From assembly GCA_047967505.1 (NCBI GenBank), contig CM106541.1: a DNA stretch of 64,000 bases; one strand, given 5' to 3'. Shown here piece by piece: positions 53,894 to 62,785 of the stretch. The DNA comes from Dipteris shenzhenensis. Lineage: Eukaryota > Polypodiophyta > Polypodiopsida > Gleicheniales. The position numbers and the translations under genes were made by a program. The first letter of the stretch is position 1, and every line of letters starts with the position of its first letter. The notes under the pieces were generated by a model. That model did no database searches. It had not been told where the DNA came from and saw nothing but the letters and a program-made list of their open reading frames with translations.

Positions 53894-55437
53894 CGACGGG
53901 AGGATGTAGAGTGGAACACCTTACCCGACCTAGTGGCGGAAACAAACCCCTCAACAAGGGAAGACCTCCTGGATGGAGGGAAGGAACCCAGTGGAGGAAA
54001 GTCAATAGGGGAAAGAATCCTGGCACCTGAAGAAGAAGCCCTGTCAACAGGAAATCCAACCACTGGCTCCCCAAAAGTAGCGGGCACAAACTCCTCCTCT
54101 GGGAAATCTGAACTCTCTGCCAAGGCTGAAAACGAGTTCCTGTGGAGCAATCCAGACACCGGAGTACGAAGGATCCCTTGTGAGGGAAGAGGATCAACAG
54201 TGTAAGCTATCCCCTTCCCCCTGTCCAAGGGAGGGAGTGAGGAAGGCTCTCTACCCGGTGTCTGCCCAGCCGCGGAAATCTCTCCGTCCTCAAGAGGAAC
54301 ATCTGGCAGTGCTGGATCTAAGGAAGAAGCTGCAACTGGGGAGGAGGTCAAAGCTTCAGCATCTCGGACTGTGCAAGGTGAGACAGGAAGGACAGCTCGA
54401 GGTGAAGCAGAGTCTACTAAGGTACCCTCGTGAACTGAAGGAGGGACCTGCACACGTACTGGAACCCACTGTAAAGCGTCGCGTGTGCCTGAGGGAGGTG
54501 GGGGTCGAGGAGCAGGACCTGTACCACCCCCCTGATGAGGCCGAGGAATAGGTACTGGACCTGTACCACCACCTGACTGAGCAGGACCGCCACGTGAAGA
54601 ATGAGGAGCAGGAGCTGGACCTGTACCACCCCTCTGTCGAGGTCGAGGGGCAAGTGCCGGGTCTAATCTCCCCCCCTGTCCCCCCTGTCGAAGCCCTGAG
54701 GCGGTAGCTGTACCAGAGGTCTTCTTAGGCCTTTTCTTCTTTCTGGGACAATCCCTGGCAAAGTGTCCCGGGGTCCTGCAAATCCTGCACTGGTCCTGCC
54801 TGCCTGAAATCTCCACTCTCTGGCGAAAAAAGGAACCATCCGGGCGCTGTATCATGACGTGGTCCATCTCGAGGTTAGGATCCTTGCAAAGGACCCTAAC
54901 TCTAGGAACCCCATCAGCCTTGGTTGCCTCTGCTGCAGTCAATGGCAACCCAGGGAGGGGTGGGATCTCAGCAACTACGCCAAAATGCTCCCCAATAACA
55001 GAAAGAAGTCGATGGTAAACCTGGGGAAGCCCGGGGAACCTGATGAAGAGCGAGAAGAATTTCTTATCTGCCTCAACTGGGTCGAAACCAAGGTGAAAGG
55101 CTTCAAAGAAGATCTTCCTGTGTCCCAGGTGTAAAAGCTCGGCCTTGAGCACAGTGCTCGCAGCCTCTGGAGTGTCAAAAACAACCTGGAAGAAACCTCG
55201 TCCCAGAAGGCGAACATCTACCAATCGAGGAGCGAGGTCTGGGGGGAGAGCCGCAAGCATCCAGTCTCTGGCTTGGGATCTGGAAGGGTGAGACCCGAAG
55301 ATGCGTGCTAACAAAGTGGTAGAGCACTCAATCTCTACATCCTTCCTGAGCTGCTGCAACTCGTCTTTAGAGAAAGTGATAGTTTTCGCGGCCGGTGGAG
55401 ATGGAGTAGGATTGGCTGACGGGGAATCCATCGCCAA
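53890..55437 (-). CDS. LINE-1 ORF1 protein, intact (515 aa)
   Basis: Likely binds LINE RNA and forms the RNP. Residues about 20..200 form a DUF4283-like domain (WMLAALPPDLAPRLVDVRLL, FFQVVFDTPEA, SLFIRFPGLPQVYHRLL). C217, C220, H225 and C230 form a perfect C-x2-C-x4-H-x4-C knuckle (CRICRTPGHFARDC), followed by KKKRPKK, which could bind RNA or act as an NLS. Residues 240 to 350 are Gly/Pro/Gln-rich and repetitive; the rest is Ser/Pro-rich. The start MAMDSPSANP was chosen as the first ATG of the open frame; most other copies start at the second Met. Its TGA overlaps the ORF2 ATG. No RRM seen. Confidence 0.9.
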   Translation of the reverse strand: MAMDSPSANPTPSPPAAKTITFSKDELQQLRKDVEIECSTTLLARIFGSHPSRSQARDWMLAALPPDLAPRLVDVRLLGRGFFQVVFDTPEAASTVLKAELLHLGHRKIFFEAFHLGFDPVEADKKFFSLFIRFPGLPQVYHRLLSVIGEHFGVVAEIPPLPGLPLTAAEATKADGVPRVRVLCKDPNLEMDHVMIQRPDGSFFRQRVEISGRQDQCRICRTPGHFARDCPRKKKRPKKTSGTATASGLRQGGQGGRLDPALAPRPRQRGGTGPAPAPHSSRGGPAQSGGGTGPVPIPRPHQGGGTGPAPRPPPPSGTRDALQWVPVRVQVPPSVHEGTLVDSASPRAVLPVSPCTVRDAEALTSSPVAASSLDPALPDVPLEDGEISAAGQTPGREPSSLPPLDRGKGIAYTVDPLPSQGILRTPVSGLLHRNSFSALAESSDFPEEEFVPATFGEPVVGFPVDRASSSGARILSPIDFPPLGSFPPSRRSSLVEGFVSATRSGKVFHSTSSRR

Positions 55438-55443
55438 TCAAGG

Positions 55444-56202
55444 TGAGGAGGCCGACTCGAACAGAAAAAAAGGCTCCTTCCGTTCCAAAAAAAAAACTGC
55501 GAGGGGCAAGGGAGGGGAAAGGAGGCTAGGAGGAAGCAGGGGGGAAGGGGAGGGAAGGAGGAGAGGGGCTAAGGCTGAGAGGGGAGAGGGGCAAGGAGGG
55601 AGGGGAAGGGAGAGGAGAAGAAAGGGAGGAGTGAGAGGAGGAGAGGGGGCGGGAGAGCAAGCAGGGAGGGGGCGGGACAGCAGGGGAGGGGGCGGGACAG
55701 CAAGGGGGAGGGGGCGGAGGCAGGGAGAGGGAGCGGAGCAGCAGGGGGGAAGGGGCGGAGGCAGGGGGAGAGGGGGAGCAGTAGGGGGGAGGGGGCGGAG
55801 GCAGGGAGAGGGGGCGGAGCAGCAGGGGGGAGGGGACGGAGCAGCAGGGAGAGGGGGCGGGACAGCAGGGGGCAGGGGGGAGCAGCAGGGGGGAGCAGCA
55901 GGGAGAGGGGGCGGGACAGCAGGGGGCAGGGGGGAGCAGCAGGGGGGAGGGGCGGAGGCAGGGAGAGGGGGCGGAGCAGCAGGGGGGAGGGGACGGAGGC
56001 AGGGAGAGGGGGCGGGACAGCAAGGGGGAGGGGGCGGAAGCAGGGAACAGAGGGAGGGAGCGAGGGACAGGCAGGGGGAGGGGACGGAGCAGCAGTGGGG
56101 GAGGGGCGGAAGCAGCAGGGAGGGGCTAGGGACAGGCTGAGGGGGGAGAGAGACGGGCTGAGGGAGGGGGAGCAGCAGGGGAACGGGGAGGAGCAGCAGC
56201 TC
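55444..56202 (-). repeat. LINE-1 5' UTR of copy B, C-rich with short tandem units
   Basis: On the plus strand, words such as GGAGCAGCAGGGGGGA and GGCGGAGGCAGGGAGAGGGGGC repeat every 30 to 60 bases. It starts with the shared 5' terminal word and ends just before ORF1. Probably the internal Pol II promoter (inference from LINE biology). Confidence 0.75.
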
Positions 56203-56390
56203 AAGCTAGGAAGATATGGAGTTTTATCTTTTGCTCCCCCCCCAACAAAAAGTCTAACTTTGAACCTTATCTCATATTTGCATTAGGTAACCCATTATAA
56301 ATTTTTATCACTACAAAAAATCAAGTATTGATGATATAAAAAAATGGTCTAAAAAGATGTAAAAAAGTCTTCAAGCCTAGTCACACATAC

Positions 56391-56508
56391 CGTCTAGTTG
56401 CTTGTTACTCTCTACCAAAAGATTATCTTCAATAGTTCGTCTCTCGCGCAATTGGCAGACCTTTTGATAAAGCTCTTGATCACAATCAGGTGGACATACC
56501 TCTACTAC
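56391..56508 (-). CDS. CFAP44: Exon of a CFAP44-like flagellar protein (CPPxCD segment)
   Basis: A 118 bp exon with acceptor ATGAACAG before 56508 and donor GACG|GTATGTG after 56391. It encodes VVEVCPPDCDQELYQKVCQL and RERRTIEDNLLVESNKQLD. A CPPxCD motif followed by LRE(K/R)R at the start of a coiled coil is what I recall as characteristic of CFAP44 in animals and algae, where it follows an acidic stretch, exactly as the next exon upstream provides. It begins in phase 0 and ends in phase 1, matching both neighbours. It lies only 160 bp from the 3' flank of LINE-1 copy B. Confidence 0.75.
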
Positions 56509-56698
56509 CTGTTCATAAGTATGTTCAACAAATAAAAATAGGAAGAGGACTGTTGCTGATGTCTGCTCAAACATTGTATGTAGGATTTTCATTCAAAATT
56601 GTCATCACTCAAGAGGAAAAACAATAAGAAATCTACAAAAGTGGAAAATCTAGTGCAGAGAGAAAAACAGGTTACATATTGAAAGGGTTTTTTAATAC

Positions 56699-56881
56699 CT
56701 CATCTTCATCAAAATCCTCTTCAGAACCTTTTGAGTCTTCAATATCTAGATCATCTTCTAGATCATCGTTTTCTTCATCCTCAATATTCTTAGAGATCTT
56801 GACTTTTCGCAAATATATCTTGGAGAGGGCATCTTTTGAAGGATGATTATCCCCCAATAATTCTTCGAATTCCCCAATAAG
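56699..56881 (-). CDS. CFAP44: Exon of a CFAP44-like flagellar protein (acidic segment)
   Basis: An exon of about 183 bp with donor GATGAG|GTATTA after 56699. The acceptor is tentatively TCTCTTTTGAAG before 56881, which gives 61 whole codons. It encodes IGEFEELLGDNHPSKDALSK, a basic IYLRKVKIS stretch, then an Asp/Glu-rich tail ending EEDFDEDE that runs straight into the CPPDCD exon after a 190 bp intron. The acidic stretch followed by CPPxCD fits CFAP44. The 5' edge could lie up to 40 bp further upstream, as the frame stays open there. Confidence 0.65.
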
Positions 56882-57627
56882 CTTCAAAAGAGACCAGCAT
56901 TTATTCCCTTGATATGGAGTTTCGACAGTAATGTTTTACATCAATTCTTGCCCATACATGTCTTTATATGTGTGGCACACACGCACATGCATATGCACAT
57001 CTCTATGAGTAAAGACACACATGCATGCGCAAACCGCACAAACACATACATGCAATTCCTTCATGTGTGAGCCAAAAAACATCGTATCAGACACAAGATG
57101 ACGAATAGATTATGAGGCAATAAATCCTAGTATACGGCATGTAATGGTCTTGATAGGAAAATGTCTATCATTATGTGTTTCTATGTGTAGTTAAACAAAC
57201 AAGGCAAAACCCTTGTAAGAAACCTTTGTATGTCTTGTGTTGTATAATGCCCTAACTCATGTCGATTTTATAATTGTCATCATTTTAATGAAAAAAGGGT
57301 CTAAAAGCTTCATGCTTGAAATACTAGGTAAGAGATATGATAGTGCATGTGATGGAGAAAAAGTGAAAATGGATCATAATATGCATAGGGAAAAAATAAC
57401 AGACCGGCTTGAGAAATACCATAAATCAATCATATATGTCAGCATAGGTCTTACTAAAGAGGAACATGGTATTGAGTAACACTCTCTTGCCGTTGGCATC
57501 ACCCATAAGCCTTCATAGTTCTTTCAACATGCAGCTGAAAGCATCTTTGTTGCTGAAGGCTATGAATTTGGATTTATGTAGTAGCTGTTTGTGAGTAAGC
57601 AATTATTGGAAAAGGAGAGCCTCGCGG
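56882..57627. other. Intron DNA upstream of the acidic exon, no feature seen
   Basis: About 740 bp, AT-rich, with a CA/TG-rich patch at 56975..57050. The small plus frame at 57237..57479 is not recognised and is probably chance. Confidence 0.4.
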
Positions 57628-58846
57628 TTCCCACCCCTCCAGGCTACAGGCTAGGGATTGGATGCTTTCGGCTTTACCTGCAGACCTCGCAGGGCACCTC
57701 ACCGATGTTTATCTGCTCGGACGAGGGTTCTTCCAGGTGGTATTTGATTCTCCAGAGTCAACACGTTCAATACTCAGGGCTAGTCCTCCTTTAGCATTGA
57801 TCTCCAGGAGCATCTTTTTGACACCCTTCACCTTGGGTTTCGATCTAGTAGAGGAAGATAGCAGGGTTACCTCACTTTTTATCAAATTCCCCGGCCTTCC
57901 TCAGGTTACTACCATCAACTCTTACCATCCATAGGAGCCACTTTTGGGTTGGTCACAGAGATCTCCCCCCTCCCTGGCATGCCCTCTTCAGTGGCAGAGG
58001 CTATCAGATCGGATGGGGTGCCATGATTCAGGGTCATCGTCTCTGACCCTGATATTATAGATGATCGCATTATGCTTCAACGACCAGATGGTTCCTTTTT
58101 TCGACCGAGAGTCGAGGTTGTTGGGAGACAGGATCAGTGCAGGATTTGCTGATCCCTTGGGAACTTCGCCAAGGATTGCCCAAGGAAAAGGCCCAAACGA
58201 TTTATTCCGCCTTCTCGTCCTACTTCTTCTACACGCGCTACTAGATCCCCCCCTTCTCACCCAGGACCTTCAGGACCCCTAGACCTGGACCTCCTTCTTC
58301 AGCGCGCACAGTACGATCAGTACCCCGTTGGATGCCTGTGAGGGTTGCTAACACTCTGCCACCTCTACAAGGCACCTCGGACCATTCTCAATTACAAGTA
58401 GGTGATATTCTTGCAAGTGTAGATGTGGTTGCCCTAGTCCCCCCACTTGCTCATCAGGAGGGGCAACCCATTTCTTCAGGTTCTATCACTGATGTTCCTG
58501 ATCAGCCTCCTCCCTCTGTCACACTTCACCTCTTGGTAGAGGTAAGGGGATTTTTTCTTCTTCTCCCTCGGCTATAGGGATTCTTCGCACTCCTATGCCA
58601 GTTCCCTCCTACAGGAACTCTTTTGCAATACTGGTAGAGTTTGAGACACAGGAGTTTGTACCCTCTACCCTGGGGAAGCCGGTTATTGAGATTCCATTGG
58701 ATAGGGCTTCCCCCTTTGCTGGAGTGGGTTTTCTTTCACTAGTTGACTTCCCTCTGGTTGACAGGAGGACTCTTTCACAGGAGAGGATTTTCTCCAACAC
58801 CAGGTCGGGTAGGGCCTTTCACCCGGCCTCCTCCTCCCGTCGATGA
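57628..58846 (+). pseudogene. LINE-1 ORF1, copy N, N-terminus missing
   Basis: DUF4283-like segment at 57662..57934 (MLSALPADLAGHLTDVYLLG). The zinc knuckle is damaged: CRIC is followed by a stop (TGA) and then SLGNFAKDC, where the His is Asn. The Ser/Pro-rich C-terminus is open (58595..58846) and ends in the TGA overlapping ORF2. Confidence 0.75.
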
Positions 58847-60385
58847 GGATCGTTAGTTGGGACGTTTAGGGCCTCGGTGGTATACCTCATCGCCGCCGTA
58901 GGCAGCTGATTCATAACCAACTCCATCCAGGGGTGGCCCCATTGATATCCTTATGCTCCAAGAGCATAAGCTGGATGGTAGAGATTGTGCCAAGTCAGGT
59001 AAGCTTCCTTCTAGCCACACCTGCCTTGGGCACATTTGCATTTCTATCTCTTCTTCGATGCTCCCCTTGGTCATTGGACACGAAGTCATAGTCCCCTCTA
59101 GAGCACAGTGGGTTATTTTGATGATTGGTGGGCGTAAGGTTGGCTTTCTTAACCTTTATGCACCCTACTTGAGAGGGGATCGTGTCCTCCTTTGGAAGGA
59201 GTTGCTCTCTTGGTCACATATTGCAGATTCTTGGATTATTGGGGGTGATTTCAACATGGTTGAGATGCCTTCAGACAAAAGAGGGGGTAGGGAAGGTGGC
59301 ATTCACTCCCTGGAGAGAGCAGCATGGGATGCCTTCCTTTTTCAGTTCAGTGGCAGAGATGTTTGGTATGATGATGCTTTTCACACTCAGCCACAGTCTC
59401 TTTTGTTTTCTTGGTCGTACAGGAGAGTAAGGATGCCTATCAACACACGGATTGACAGATTTTATGTGGATGATTGGGCACTAGACTGAGGTGGGATAGT
59501 ATGCATCAACGCTGGGGTGTCCACCTCAGATCATTTTCCGATTGTTTTGGTGGTTTCAGAGCCTCGGGTGAGAGGCCGCTCTGCCAGTATCAAGATACGA
59601 GATGCCTTCTATGCAGAGAAGGGCCTCACAGAGGCATTGCTACGGATTTGGGTTTCTCACCTACAGGGTGGGCAATCGTCCCTGTCAGATGTGGCTGCAG
59701 CCCTCACTGACATTAGCAACTTTTATCATTCTGTTGCTAGTATTAGGAGAGATGAGATTCATAGGAGAGAGATTGCCATTCGACAGTAGTTGGCAGCTCT
59801 TCAGAGATAAGAGCAGAAACAGCCTACAGATGCTTAGATTCAAGAGCGCCTTGGTGCAGCAAGGGCTCATCACTTTGTATAAGATCTTGGCGGAAGCCAT
59901 CAGCCTGTGATTGTAGCCCATCTTGCCAGATCTTATACATGACACACAGACAGGCTTTGTCCATGGCAGAAGCATTTTTTATAACATATTCTCATTTTGG
60001 GAGGCTTCTGAGTGGGCTATGCATGAGGGCCATAGACTAGCAATTCTACTCCTGGATTTCGAAAAAGCATATGACAGGGTAGATTGGGGTTTTCTACAGG
60101 GAGCCCTTCTTCGCTTTGGATTTTAGATTTGTGGATTAGAGGGGTTTATGCTCTTTACAGGTCAGCCCATAGCCACGTATCATTGGTAATGCCAGGGGAG
60201 ACAAGTTTCAGATATCCAGATCCGCCGTCCGACAGGGATGCCCTCTAGCCCCCTTTCTATTCTTATTTGTGGCTGAAGCTATGAGCCTCTATATTAGAGC
60301 TCAAGCTGATATCTTTGGGCTGAGACTTCCGTTCAGATAGGAAGAGGAGTTGCTGGACAGTGAGCTGGTAGATGACACGGCCATG
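58843..60385 (+). pseudogene. LINE-1 ORF2, copy N, partial
   Basis: It starts MRIVSWDV with Asp in place of the conserved Asn, followed by a stop. A long open piece (58953..59489) has LQEHKLDGRDCAKSG and IIGGDFNMVEMPSDKRGG. After a deletion comes the RT part TQTGFVHGRSIF, LLDFEKAYDRVDWGFLQG (60049..60100) and VRQGCPLAPFLFLFV with nearby stops. It ends at the catalytic pair, which is VDD instead of ADD. Confidence 0.75.
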
Positions 60386-62681
60386 TTTTTTTTTTTTCCA
60401 AGAAAGAGACTTCTATTAAGTAAGAGAAAAAACCCGCGAGAGCAAGCTCAAAGCGGAATACATCATGAAATCATGAGGATAAATAAAAACCCCCTCAGAG
60501 TGAGGTGGAAAACAACCAAGGCTTAGTCTGAAAGTGCCACCTCAACCCTATAGTAGTCTCAGAGAAGAAAAGAAAATCCTTCCATTCCCTGAAGAAAGAA
60601 GCCCTCCTAGCTGAGGCTGCACGGGAGTCTCCCTGCATATTCGTCCATACGGCCATCAAAGTATGTACGGTGTCTGTCCAGATACTAGCCAATGTGTGCG
60701 AGGGATGAACCTGAGTACCCTCCAAAGCCTCTGTGCATCTGGCTCTCCAGATATGCCAGGATGCTATGCTCGCTAGAATCTCCCAAGAAGTATCCACAGA
60801 GGCATGTACAGCTGCAAAAGGAAGGTGTGGTACCACATCCAACGAACAGGACTCAATCTGATGACATCGAACCGAAATGGCCCGAGAGGAGTCAAATCTC
60901 TCATAGAATACCTGAGGCCCTGTAAGAGAAAGCCAAGCCACTGAGCCCCATGTCATAAAGAATGGGGAGTGGGCAAAGTGACTGAAAATCCTGGCTACCC
61001 CCATCCAAATCATCCTCGCCTGTCTGCAATCCCATAAGCAATGCTGAATTGTCTCCGAAGCAGAGAGGCAGCGAGGGCAAGTAGGGTCGGCTCCGAACCT
61101 GGATCTCCAAAGGTTCACTGCAATCCCACCATGGATAGAGAGCCAAAAGAAGATAGTGATCTTTCTATTCCTGTGGGATTTCCAAAGTCTCCTCCAGAAG
61201 CACCTGTGCAGATCTGCAATGATATCAAATGTCTCCCAATGAGGAACTCTGGAAGGTCTCCAACCTCTACTACTGAGCTGAAATCTCTTGGCATTATTGA
61301 CCGTGTAACAAAAGATGGGGATGCTCTTCTCTCGATGCCCTGCGTCAATCCACTCCCACTCTCCGGGGTCCCACTGCAAATACCTGATGGGAACTCCCCC
61401 ATAGAGCCAGAGCCTCCAAGACCCGGTGGAGAGTAGCTGGGGGTCTGGGTCTAGGAACCACTCTGAATCTGATCCCTGCACCAAAAGACCTACAACCTTG
61501 ATAGGCTGAAAAGCAGACTCAAGCAAGATGTCCTTTGTGGACCTGAGCAATCTGCCACCATCCTGGACACTAAAAACTAAAGCATCCTCCTGTGCATCTC
61601 GAAAGGCCAAAACCTGAAGTGGAACACCGCCTCTCGTAAAAGTACCTGCCCAAGTGGAGCAAGTGAGTGGCATATCTTCTGTGTCTACCCAAACCTCTAG
61701 AAGGGCTGCCTCAATCTGCAAGATCCTCCCTGCACTCCCTCTAAGATGTCCTGTCAACCTTGATTTGGTCTCCTCTGGAAGCCTGTGGAAAGCTTTCCAA
61801 GACCCCATAGATGATGCAGGTCCACTCTCCCACCTAGACCACTGCATGTAGAGTGAGGCACCCAGTGGTCTGCCATGATCCACATGATGGGTTGCCTATC
61901 AATCTCTTCACGAGAGGAAGGAGGAATCCTCCGAAGAGTGCTCCTGAAACTGGCCCAAGCTTTCAAAAATGCATCCGTGAGAGGGGACGAAGGTGATCTG
62001 AGGTGTGCTGTGGTGAAGATCCACCTAATAGTGCTCATCCAGTCTCCTCCTGAAGAAAGTGTGCACCTCTGTATGCTGCTAATAAGAAAGTCCTTCCACG
62101 GTTCCTGCCCTGGCATAAGTCCCCACACCACCATCTTGCATAGTAAAGCTCTGCACTGTAAATTTGGATAAATATTATTCAGACCCCCTTTCTGTGTAGG
62201 GAGGATGAGGGTCTCCCAAGCCACCCTAGCTAAGGCATATGTTGTGCCATCCAGCCCACTCCAAAGAAAGTTTCTGATCGGTCTCCTGAGCAAAATGATG
62301 CAGTCCCTAGAACGGCACCAGCATGAACAAACAAACCAGGCCGTGGCCAAGAGGACCTGGTTGACCACCACAACTCTAGAGGCAAGATCCAGCTTGGCTG
62401 AGCTCCAAAAAAGAAGCTTCCTTCTGATGCTCTCCAATACGGGAGCAAACTGCTGCGTGGAAGAAATATCCAAGCCGACCTGGCAGCCCAAATACCTGAT
62501 AGGCACACCCCTCTGAACCCAGGTAAATCCTATGTCAAGCCCCCAAACTAGAGTGTCCTCATCACTGATCCAAAATCCCTTGGATTTATGCCAATTTATC
62601 TGTGCCCCTGCCGCCAAGCAAAATAAATCCAATGCTGTCCTGAAAGAAGTGAGCATCTGTGGAGTGGCATCCAAGTAGACT
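60386..62681 (-). mobile_element. LINE-1 copy G, 5'-truncated, with poly(A)
   Basis: Poly(T) 60386..60397, a perfect family hairpin (60434..60456) and the ORF2 C-terminal half. It is inserted against copy N. At 62681 it joins a 104 bp gypsy LTR fragment in a non-standard junction. Sequence is close to copy B, so it is fairly young. Confidence 0.85.
60495..62674 (-). pseudogene. LINE-1 ORF2 C-terminal half, copy G
   Basis: Two overlapping open pieces (62674..61754 and 61883..60495) split by one frameshift near 61880, where a small deletion removes the NDSILD region. The first starts just after the RT catalytic box (DATPQMLTSFRTALDLF). The second keeps the full Cys/His cluster CPRCLSASETIQHCLWDC and the family C-terminus. 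No endonuclease or RT core. Confidence 0.85.
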
Positions 62682-62785
62682 GCTCCACATGGTAAGTAAA
62701 AGGAGGGAAAGAGGGAGCTTACGGGAATCTGTGGTCGGGTGGAACGAAAGTCGGAGAAGTCCTCGAGGAGATACGTATCTTAACA
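62682..62785 (+). repeat. 104 bp gypsy-1-type LTR fragment between LINE pieces
   Basis: It matches the end of the gypsy-1 LTR (23619..23722) in inverted orientation, up to ATACGTATCTTAACA. On its right it abuts LINE-1 at exactly the same codon as at 23618. On its left it is fused to copy G. Confidence 0.85.

Larger units (their letters stand above)
49431..56211 (-). mobile_element. LINE-1 copy B: full length, both ORFs open, with TSD
   Basis: On the minus strand: 5' end GAGCTGCTGCTCCTCC at 56202, a 760 bp C-rich 5' UTR, ORF1 (55437..53890), ORF2 (53893..49544), a roughly 100 bp 3' UTR with hairpin, and poly(A) (49445..49431). GGAGTTTTATCTTTT flanks it at 49416..49430 and 56218..56232. Allowing one indel, the duplication extends to about 20 bp. 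A few extra bases (56203..56211) lie between the family 5' end and the duplication. The element lies in the same orientation as the host gene. Likely a recent insertion. Confidence 0.95.
17576..56390 (-). other. CFAP44: 38.8 kb intron of the CFAP44-like gene, filled with retrotransposons
   Basis: This is the span between the donor at 56390..56389 (GACG|GTATGT) and the acceptor at 17577..17576 (GCAG). Both flanking exons join in phase 1. Nearly all of it is LINE and gypsy sequence in both orientations. Long introns of this kind are known from ferns, cycads and other large plant genomes. The alternative is that the exons are pseudogene relics or that small exons are hidden inside. Confidence 0.65.
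57628..60385 (+). mobile_element. LINE-1 copy N, both ends truncated
   Basis: It starts within ORF1 at HPSRLQARDWML and ends in the RT at the ADD-box region (ELVDDTAMF), where the poly(T) of copy G begins. ORF1 and ORF2 overlap in ATGA at 58843..58846. It contains several stops and a large deletion within ORF2 near 59880. Confidence 0.8.

Noticed and set aside
55301-56204. Gly/Arg-rich 279-codon plus frame and Pro-rich minus frames
   Set aside because: Opposite-strand and low-complexity reading of the copy B 5' UTR.
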